From Bacteroidota bacterium (GTDB taxonomy: Bacteria; Bacteroidota; Bacteroidia; Flavobacteriales; Weeksellaceae): a DNA stretch of 12,384 bases. The stretch lies in assembly GCA_023388015.1 (NCBI GenBank), contig JAEWHB010000080.1:1-12384 (forward strand), written 5' to 3'. Shown here piece after piece: positions 7,013 to 12,384 of the stretch; position 1 is the stretch's first letter; each line of letters begins with the position of its first letter. The notes below the pieces were generated by a model that saw only the letters and a list, made by a program, of their open reading frames with translations, did not search any database and had not been told where the DNA came from. The translations under genes and the position numbers were made by a program.

Positions 7013-7113
7013 ATCTTTGTTACCAATTCAAAGAAAGCTGCTTTAAAATCAATAATGACTATATCCTAACAATTTACGAATTAAAAATAATAGAAGTTTA
7101 CAAAAAATATTTT

Positions 7114-7121
7114 TATATTTG
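7114..7121 (+). promoter_or_regulatory. -7 promoter box of the T9SS cargo gene
   Basis: TAtaTTTG is an exact -7 match lying 96 bases before the ATG at 7218. It implies a long leader of about 90 bases, much longer than those of neighbouring genes. No clear TTG is seen at the -33 distance. Confidence 0.55.
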
Positions 7122-7127
7122 TCGCTT

Positions 7128-7197
7128 GAAACCTAACTGAAGTTATGTTTCTTGTAGATGGTTGAGAATTGATTTTCACAATCAGCATTATTTCAAC
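7128..7197 (+). other. Structured 5' leader of the T9SS cargo gene
   Basis: A first hairpin pairs GAAAC-c-TAAC (7128-7137) with GTTA-t-GTTTC (7142-7151) around a TGAA loop, giving nine pairs and one mismatch. It would start almost at the expected transcript 5' end. A second, weaker structure pairs GTTGA (7161-7165) with TCAAC (7193-7197) outside TGATT/AATCA (7170-7174 with 7180-7184). The first could be a 5' stabilising stem-loop. A named riboswitch class was not recognised. Confidence 0.4.
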
Positions 7198-7217
7198 ACA
7201 ACCTAAATTAAAATACT

Positions 7218-9218
7218 ATGAAGAAAAATTACTTAAGTTTCTTTACGATTCTCCTCATTGCAGCTTCTGGAGCAAATCTACAGGGGCAAGATACCTATGT
7301 AACGGGACCAGCAAAAATAAAAGTGAACTCAAATACACTTTTTTACCATGGGGGAACTTTTAACATTGTCAATTCAGTAGCGGGAGCTACCAATACTGTT
7401 ATCAATGAAGGTAATATCAAAGTTGTAGGTGGATTCACCAATCCTGCATCTATTGCCAATGCAACAGCTACGGAATTTCAGAAAGGAAATAACTTCGTTA
7501 ATGTTTGGACAGATGTAGATAACTATGGTCAAGTAATCATTGAAAATGGTGCTGCATCTACCGGTTACCTTACCATGCAGAAAAACCCTATTGACACGGA
7601 CGCATTTAGTCTGGGACAATTTGCAATTCCTTTCCAATATGGAGCCGGCTACAACGCAGAAAGTGCATTTAAATTTCTTTTTGGTGAGTCGATCCCTTAT
7701 GTAGGTAGTTGTGGTCTGAATGTAAACTGTAGTAATACACGTTACAGACAGTCATTGTTATCTTGGGACAATAATGAATATGAGTCAGATGCGGAACCAA
7801 CCGGAACAGCGATCTCATCTTCCAAATATTACTACCTTAACTTCACGCATTCTGGTACAGGTTTGACAAGCATTATGAATGCGCATAGTAACTCAAACCC
7901 TTTGTCTTATAAAGGTATTCCTACTCCAAATGCAGTAACATTTAATATGTCCAATGCAAATCATCCCTATACGGCAGCTTCTTTATGGAATGAGTCCGGA
8001 TGTGCTGGAAATGGCGGAGATAACTGTTGGAGTAAAAAGATTAACAACTACAATGAACGATATGAAAGTTATATTGATGATGCATTCATTCAATTAACCA
8101 ATGTTGGTGCAAATCAAGAAGTTTATGGGAAGTATGGATTTCAATACGGAAACCCTTTTACTTCCAATATTGATTTATCACTACTTTCTTTACCAAATCT
8201 AAAAGGTGTTTACAAATATGCCGAGGTTGGTACCACAGAACAATATGGTGGACAAAATACAACTTCCATTCAAAGTTTATTTGTTAAAGCAACTTATAAT
8301 TCAGGTACATGGATTGGAGAGCCGGCAGCTTTGATAGTTAGACCTTTTGAAGGATTTGGAATCCATTTAACTAATGATGAAGGAGGAACAGTTACCATTG
8401 ATGATAGCTACAAAACTTTTTCCATGACTCCTTCCGGAACAATTACACCAAAAGTAGCTACCCCTTTCTATCAATTGGGATTATATTTAGTGGAAAATAA
8501 TGACGTAGAAACAGCAACCGCCAATCAATTGTTTATTGTAGCACTTGGAGATGGCGTAACAGGTATAAAGCAACTTTACGAAGCAGATTATTCAGGTGTA
8601 GTTACTGCAGAAAACGGTTTCTACGGTTTGCAGGAAAGTGCAGATGAAACAGTAACAGACTTTACACCTTTGTATATCAATGCTTTTAATGCATTTGATT
8701 ATGTAGCTAAGCCTATAAATATCGTATTTAACAGAAATTCAGAAGGTTCTTATAAATTAAAAGGAGATTTATATGAAGGTTCAATTTTCAATAAATTGGC
8801 TGAAGGAAATTATACAGATGGTAGTAAATATTATTTCCATGATACCGTTGAAGATGTTTTAATGGAAATTAATTCAGATTTCGAATATGTAATTGGAAAT
8901 GATGTTGAATCTACTTTTGACAGATATGTTATCTATTGGAACGGACATCCTGACGGAGAAATGGGAACAGGTGACAACCTGATTTCATCAAAAACTATTG
9001 TTTTCAAACATGGTGACCAATACAAAGTTAGATTCAGTGATACCTGGAAAAAAGCAGATGTTACAGTTTATGATATTTTGGGAAGAATTGTTTACACAGC
9101 TAACTCTGTAAATACAGCTTCAGACCACGTATTAGGATTAAAACAATCAGGTGTTTATGTGGTTAAATCTCAAAATGTAAATGGTGAGTTTGAATTGCAA
9201 AAAATTATTGTAAAATAA
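7218..9218 (+). CDS. Secreted protein with T9SS C-terminal sorting domain
   Basis: The 666-residue product starts with a signal peptide (about residues 1-24, KKN then a hydrophobic core ending near LQGQ). It ends with a type A type IX secretion sorting domain (about 590-666), seen in VTVYDILGRIVYT, the Gly-Val-Tyr turn of QSGVYVV and a final KIIVK. It should therefore cross the inner membrane by Sec and the outer membrane by T9SS, and be released or anchored at the surface. The body looks all-beta and rich in Asn, Thr, Gly and Tyr, with no enzyme motif that I can name. A GNPFTSNIDLS stretch (311-321) and a later PFEGFGIHL (about 376-384) resemble the GNPYPSAID and GQGFFV elements common in flavobacterial surface proteins. 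Two close cysteine pairs (165/171 and 262/270) may form disulphides. The PID-tag gene follows 56 bases downstream. The ATG is preceded by an A/T-rich leader. Confidence 0.9.
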   Translation: MKKNYLSFFTILLIAASGANLQGQDTYVTGPAKIKVNSNTLFYHGGTFNIVNSVAGATNTVINEGNIKVVGGFTNPASIANATATEFQKGNNFVNVWTDVDNYGQVIIENGAASTGYLTMQKNPIDTDAFSLGQFAIPFQYGAGYNAESAFKFLFGESIPYVGSCGLNVNCSNTRYRQSLLSWDNNEYESDAEPTGTAISSSKYYYLNFTHSGTGLTSIMNAHSNSNPLSYKGIPTPNAVTFNMSNANHPYTAASLWNESGCAGNGGDNCWSKKINNYNERYESYIDDAFIQLTNVGANQEVYGKYGFQYGNPFTSNIDLSLLSLPNLKGVYKYAEVGTTEQYGGQNTTSIQSLFVKATYNSGTWIGEPAALIVRPFEGFGIHLTNDEGGTVTIDDSYKTFSMTPSGTITPKVATPFYQLGLYLVENNDVETATANQLFIVALGDGVTGIKQLYEADYSGVVTAENGFYGLQESADETVTDFTPLYINAFNAFDYVAKPINIVFNRNSEGSYKLKGDLYEGSIFNKLAEGNYTDGSKYYFHDTVEDVLMEINSDFEYVIGNDVESTFDRYVIYWNGHPDGEMGTGDNLISSKTIVFKHGDQYKVRFSDTWKKADVTVYDILGRIVYTANSVNTASDHVLGLKQSGVYVVKSQNVNGEFELQKIIVK

Positions 9219-9226
9219 AGAAGATG

Positions 9227-9244
9227 TTTGGAAAACAATCCAAA
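9227..9244 (+). other. Small hairpin between the T9SS cargo gene and the PID-tag gene
   Basis: TTTGGA (9227-9232) pairs with TCCAAA (9239-9244) around a 6-base loop, starting nine bases after the cargo stop. It lacks a T-run, so it is more likely an mRNA end-protector or weak attenuator than a full terminator. Confidence 0.3.
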
Positions 9245-9274
9245 ATAATTTAATCAACCTATAAAATTCTTGAT

Positions 9275-9502
9275 ATGAAAAAAATATTTCCTCTAATACT
9301 AATGTTTTGTTTTAGTATAATAACCTTTGCGCAAGTTCCGCCACCACCGCCGGATCAAGGTGAAGACGCATCAGGTGGTTTCGGAGCTCCAGCGACTCCT
9401 CCGACTCCGATTGATGACTATCTTCCATTCTTGCTTGCTGCTGCTGTGATGATAGGAATCTATTTCGTAGTTAAATACTCCAAAAAATCATTAGTTGATT
9501 AG
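9275..9502 (+). CDS. Small PID-tag (PID-CTERM-like) envelope protein
   Basis: This is a 75-residue exported protein. It has a signal peptide (1-20, ending TFAQ), a proline run (22-26), a Gly/Ala/Pro linker, then the tripartite end PIDDYLPF (45-52), a hydrophobic span (about 50-66) and a basic tail (KYSKK, 67-71). The order motif, membrane helix, basic residues resembles C-terminal sorting tags such as PEP-CTERM. As I recall, NCBI uses the name PID-CTERM for such flavobacterial ends, and older annotations call similar proteins signal peptidase without good reason. Almost nothing remains once signal and tag are removed. It follows the T9SS cargo gene by 56 bases and is ended by the terminator at 9527-9556, so the two are probably co-transcribed. 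The substrate or partner is unknown, and no sortase-like or exosortase-like gene is in the window. Confidence 0.8.
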   Translation: MKKIFPLILMFCFSIITFAQVPPPPPDQGEDASGGFGAPATPPTPIDDYLPFLLAAAVMIGIYFVVKYSKKSLVD

Positions 9503-9526
9503 AGAATAACAAATAACAAGACGCTT

Positions 9527-9557
9527 AAAAACCCTTTCTTTTTGGAAAGGGTTTTTT
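9527..9557 (+). terminator. Strong Rho-independent terminator after the PID-tag gene
   Basis: CCCTTTC (9532-9538) pairs with GAAAGGG (9545-9551) around a 6-base loop. Flanking A5 (9527-9531) can pair with the T-run at 9552-9557. It lies 24 bases after the stop codon, and its T-run touches the next gene's -7 box. Confidence 0.93.
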
Positions 9558-9564
9558 ATATTTG
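9557..9564 (+). promoter_or_regulatory. -7 promoter box of the TlpA-like gene
   Basis: TAtaTTTG is an exact -7 match ending 16 bases before the ATG at 9581. Its first base is the last T of the preceding terminator, so any -33 contact would fall inside the terminator hairpin DNA. No TTG is found there at standard spacing. Confidence 0.5.
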
Positions 9565-9580
9565 ACTAAAATTTTTAATA

Positions 9581-10882
9581 ATGAATAAATTCTTTTTCTT
9601 ATTTGTTTTCCTTTTGGCTTTCTCTGTAAATGCCCAATTCAAAGTAACAGGGGAAATAAATAATTATTTTAATAAAGATGTGAAAGTTCGCATATTTAAC
9701 GGACCTTCAGATGTGTTAATAAACAAGGTGACAACCGATAAAAATGGAAAGTTTACCGTTAATATTCCTCAAAAATATAGCGGAATTGTTCGTTTTACCG
9801 ACTTCTCCAACCAGGCAATTCTTGATTTGTTAAGTGACAATGAAAACCTAAACTTCAAAGTTACTTACCAAAATAATACTTTCAATGACTTAGTAATCAA
9901 TGAAGGAAAATCGGCACAAGGATTTAAAGAATTTTCTATGCACGAAGGTTTAAATGATATGAAAGCAAACATTTTCCCAATTATAAAACCGCTCTATAAT
10001 GAAACGGATGAATTCTTTAAAGCAATCCAAAAAGAAGAACAAAGAATTCAGAAATTAAGCCACCAAACCGAATCACCTTTGTTGAAATATTATATTTCAA
10101 TAAGTGAATTGGCCAATACGCAATTTGATGCCAAAATAGCAGCAGATATTCACAAAGATAAAATTCAGAAAAGATTAATTAATGATAACAATTATCTCGA
10201 AGGAACTGGATTTATGGCCAAACTCGTATTGGATTATCTTAGAAGTTCTATCTATGGTGCAACTTCACAAGAACAAATCAATACAATTATTGAAAAAGAA
10301 CTGGATTTATTATTGGAAAAAGCAGATATTGAAACCCCGCGCGGACAAAATGTTTTGTCATCAGTATTTTTAGTTTTGCCATCACAACAGTTTTCTTCAT
10401 TGCTTGAGAAGTATTACGAAAAAGCTAATGCACTTACTTGCGAAATAACCGACGAATTAAAAAGTAATTTATCCGCGCATAACAATACTGTTTTAGGAAA
10501 TGTAGTTCCCAATATTATATTTAAAGAGCCCGTAAAAGGATATAAGTCTTTGTATGATGTCAAAGCCGATCAAAAAATTATCATTTTCTGGGCTTCATGG
10601 TGCCCTGCATGTAATGATGAAATGCCCTATGTACAGGAATATTACCGGAATTTCAAACAAAATGGTGGGGAAATCATAAGTATTTCACTTGATTTTGATG
10701 CCGAATCATTTAAATCTGCCACTCAAGGCTTTGAATGGGTTAACTATACAGAATTATTGCAATGGGATACCAAAGCAGTAGCAGACTATGGGGTAACGGT
10801 AACTCCAACATTATTTTTGGTTGACAAAGACAACAAATTAGTGAAAAAAGCAACACATATTTCGGAATTGGTTGAATTATAA
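9581..10882 (+). CDS. Secreted TlpA-like thioredoxin-fold protein with N-terminal beta domain
   Basis: The 433-residue protein has a signal peptide (1-19, ending VNAQ) with no lipobox cysteine, so it should be periplasmic. An N-terminal beta-rich stretch (about 20-108) resembles the DUF4369-type domain often fused to thioredoxins in Bacteroidota. A helical linker (about 115-300) follows, then a TlpA-type thioredoxin domain (about 306-433). The redox motif is WCPAC (340-344), preceded by IIIFWAS, and the cis-proline is Pro409 in VTPTLFLVDKD. Such proteins reduce or rearrange disulphides in exported proteins or cytochrome c. The specific partner is unknown, although the cysteine-bearing T9SS cargo upstream is a possible substrate by proximity only. 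One extra cysteine (Cys287) lies in the linker. It is its own transcription unit, with a short leader and a hairpin at 10909-10935 as the likely 3' end. Confidence 0.9.
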   Translation: MNKFFFLFVFLLAFSVNAQFKVTGEINNYFNKDVKVRIFNGPSDVLINKVTTDKNGKFTVNIPQKYSGIVRFTDFSNQAILDLLSDNENLNFKVTYQNNTFNDLVINEGKSAQGFKEFSMHEGLNDMKANIFPIIKPLYNETDEFFKAIQKEEQRIQKLSHQTESPLLKYYISISELANTQFDAKIAADIHKDKIQKRLINDNNYLEGTGFMAKLVLDYLRSSIYGATSQEQINTIIEKELDLLLEKADIETPRGQNVLSSVFLVLPSQQFSSLLEKYYEKANALTCEITDELKSNLSAHNNTVLGNVVPNIIFKEPVKGYKSLYDVKADQKIIIFWASWCPACNDEMPYVQEYYRNFKQNGGEIISISLDFDAESFKSATQGFEWVNYTELLQWDTKAVADYGVTVTPTLFLVDKDNKLVKKATHISELVEL

Positions 10883-10901
10883 AATTCAAAAAGAAATATT
10901 T

Positions 10902-12230
10902 TTATATGATACCTCGGGATTTAATCTCGAGGTATTTATTTATGGTATTAACCGTTAAATCCTCCGGGCGCGTTAGTACAGCCTGAATGCCGTGTTTGTT
11001 TAATTCCAGAACAATCTGCTGCTTTTCATAAATGAATTTCTCGACCAAAGTTTTTTCGTACAAATCCGTTTTTTCATCCGTCGAAACCAAAAAATCTTCC
11101 AACTCTGTGTTGCGGAAGAAAACCACAACCAACAGATGACTTTTGTTGATGGCGAGCAAATAGGGAAGTTGCCGGTGAAGTGAATCCATACTTTCAAAAT
11201 TGGTAAAAAGCAGGATTAGTCCGCGTTGCGTGATTTTATGTCGGATGTAATTGTACAATTTTCCGAAATCAGTTTCCATAAAATTACTCAGAATGCCGTA
11301 TAGAGTTTCAGAAATCTTCTGAAGCTGACTCGTTCTTCGCTCTGCTTTTACAAGATTTTCCAGCTGATTTGAAAATGTAAAAACACCCGCACGGTCTTGA
11401 TTTTGCAAAACCACATTACTGAAAATCAAACTCGCATTGATGGAATAATCCAACAGCGTTTTTCCGTCAAACGGCATTTTCATCACTCGCCCTTTGTCGA
11501 TTGCGCAATAAACCTGCTGGGATTTTTCGTCTACATATTGGTTCACCATCAGTTTCTGATGTTTAGCTGTTGACTTCCAGTTAATTGTACGGAAATCATC
11601 GCCAGAAACATAATTTTTAATCTGTTCGAATTCCATGCTGTGACCAATTCTTCTGATTTTTTTCTGTCCGATTTCGTTGATATGCGCTTTGAAATTTTGC
11701 AGACTGTATTGATTCAGACGCAGAAATGACGGATAAACTTTAATCTGATTTTCCGTGTGCAAAACGATTTTTCTTTCCAGAAACCCAAGCGGCGAGCGAA
11801 CAAAAACATTGGTTTTTCCGAATTTATAAATTCCGCGTTCATTCGGAATCAAATCATATTTCAAATCCATTTCCTTTTTCGAAGAAAGCATTCCTTTCAT
11901 TTCAAAATCAAAAATCTGAAACTGTTCGGGAATTTCATCCAGAATTGTATAATGTATCCTAAATGGAAAATAATTCTGCAAATGAATCTGAACCGGATTC
12001 TTGTCGAAATTTGAAAGTTTATCTTGCACTGTTCTTTCACCGGAAACACCTGTTTTATGGGAAAACAACAAGATTAAATCCATCAGTGAAATCAGAATCA
12101 AAGCAAATAAAAGCAGATGGGAAATCGGGATCATGAGTGAAAAATAAAAACCCGAAACATATCCGGCAATTACCAGAAGGAACGCAAAAAAGAAAGTTTT
12201 GTTCAAAAATATCTGCTTGAAAAAATTCAT
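10902..12230 (-). CDS. DUF58 domain-containing protein (partner of MoxR ATPase)
   Basis: The 442-residue protein begins with two membrane segments (about 13-30 and 36-56), then a beta-rich region. The DUF58 signature is HSMEFEQIKNYVSGDDFR (197-214) followed by TINWKSTAKHQKLMVNQY (215-232), which matches the family's E-x(n)-Y-x-x-GDD-x-R-x-I-x-W-x-(S)-A pattern. A von Willebrand A-like half follows (about 238-442). DUF58 proteins are almost always encoded next to MoxR-type AAA+ ATPases and are thought to act as their adaptor or chaperone at the membrane. The biochemical role is unproved. Its ATG shares one base with the stop of the moxR-like gene upstream (TGATG at 12232-12228), so the two are translationally coupled. 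The last codons lie inside a hairpin that may also terminate the convergent TlpA-like transcript. Confidence 0.92.
   Translation of the reverse strand: MNFFKQIFLNKTFFFAFLLVIAGYVSGFYFSLMIPISHLLLFALILISLMDLILLFSHKTGVSGERTVQDKLSNFDKNPVQIHLQNYFPFRIHYTILDEIPEQFQIFDFEMKGMLSSKKEMDLKYDLIPNERGIYKFGKTNVFVRSPLGFLERKIVLHTENQIKVYPSFLRLNQYSLQNFKAHINEIGQKKIRRIGHSMEFEQIKNYVSGDDFRTINWKSTAKHQKLMVNQYVDEKSQQVYCAIDKGRVMKMPFDGKTLLDYSINASLIFSNVVLQNQDRAGVFTFSNQLENLVKAERRTSQLQKISETLYGILSNFMETDFGKLYNYIRHKITQRGLILLFTNFESMDSLHRQLPYLLAINKSHLLVVVFFRNTELEDFLVSTDEKTDLYEKTLVEKFIYEKQQIVLELNKHGIQAVLTRPEDLTVNTINKYLEIKSRGII
10909..10940. terminator. Shared terminator hairpin between convergent genes, within the DUF58 coding end
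   Basis: ATACCTCG (10909-10916) pairs with CGAGGTAT (10928-10935). The stem can extend inward through a G-T pair and GAT/ATC to a 3-base loop, about 12 pairs in all. Read rightward a TTTATTTAT tract follows, suiting termination of the TlpA-like gene. Leftward the tract is poorer in T. The whole stem lies within the final codons of the leftward DUF58 gene. Confidence 0.75.
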
Positions 12231-12384
12231 CAGCGTGGGATTTCTATACTTTCAATAATTTGTAAAATAATCTGAGACGAAGTCGTTCCTTCCATCTCTT
12301 TCTCGGGCGAAACCACAATTCTATGCTTCAAAGCCGGAACCGCCACGAATTTTATATCTTCCGGAATCACAAAATCACGTCCTC
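12230..12384 (-). CDS. MoxR-type AAA+ ATPase, C-terminal end only (5' part outside window)
   Basis: Only the last 50 residues are visible, running leftward from the window edge to TGA at 12232-12230. They read as the C-terminal lid of a MoxR ATPase: GRDFVIPEDIKFVAVPALKH at the start matches the family's GR-x-(Y/F)-V-x-P-(E/D)-D-(I/V) followed by a V/A-L-x-HR helix. A VSPEKEMEG stretch and an ending in IEIPR are also typical of flavobacterial members. MoxR ATPases use ATP to remodel or insert cofactors into partner proteins, usually with a DUF58 and VWA-protein partner. The one-base overlap with the DUF58 gene supports that pairing. The Walker motifs lie outside the window, so ATPase competence cannot be judged. 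Confidence 0.85.
   Translation of the reverse strand, partial: GRDFVIPEDIKFVAVPALKHRIVVSPEKEMEGTTSSQIILQIIESIEIPR

Noticed and set aside
7014..7034. Six-pair hairpin TCTTTG/CAAAGA just after clpX as a clpX terminator
   Set aside because: The loop is long, the stem holds only two G:C pairs and no T-run follows, so it is not convincing.
7169..7363. Rightward 64-codon open frame overlapping the T9SS cargo start
   Set aside because: It is out of frame with the cargo gene, whose signal peptide and position after an A-rich leader are far better supported.
1..12384. tRNA or rRNA genes, CRISPR repeats, insertion sequences or attachment sites
   Set aside because: No cloverleaf-like tract, regularly spaced repeat, transposase motif or long direct or inverted repeat was seen by eye on either strand.

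Overview
The window looks like chromosome from a member of the Bacteroidota, most likely a flavobacterium. The evidence is AT-rich DNA, a type IX secretion (T9SS) C-terminal sorting domain, Bacteroidota-type -7 promoter boxes (TAnnTTTG) ahead of most transcription units, A/T-rich leaders without clear Shine-Dalgarno sequences, and flavobacterial versions of housekeeping proteins. No plasmid, phage, insertion sequence, CRISPR array or RNA gene was recognised.

Layout. Bases 1-2015 are read leftward: a membrane-anchored endonuclease/exonuclease/phosphatase-family protein cut by the window edge, a short RlpA-like protein with its own terminator, and a YqeY-family protein. Bases 2197-7012 are read rightward and hold the protein quality-control cluster tig, clpP and clpX. 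Between clpP and clpX sits an AT-rich, translationally coupled gene pair: a single-pass membrane protein and a polytopic HTTM/SdpB-like protein. clpX then has its own -7 box and a TTG start. Bases 7013-7217 are a leader with potential RNA structure. It is followed by a large T9SS cargo protein, a 75-residue protein that is little more than a signal peptide, a proline-rich linker and a PID-type C-terminal membrane tag, a strong terminator, and a secreted TlpA-like thioredoxin. Bases 10902-12384 are read leftward again: a DUF58 protein and the end of the MoxR-type ATPase upstream of it.

How the genes relate. Trigger factor, ClpP and ClpX form the folding and degradation set. MoxR and DUF58 form a familiar ATPase/VWA-like chaperone pair. 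The T9SS cargo, the PID-tag protein and the TlpA protein are all envelope or exported products. The most unusual element is the two-gene membrane module between clpP and clpX. It resembles the SdpA/SdpB pair that matures the Bacillus SDP toxin, but no SdpC-like peptide gene is visible here, so its substrate is unknown.
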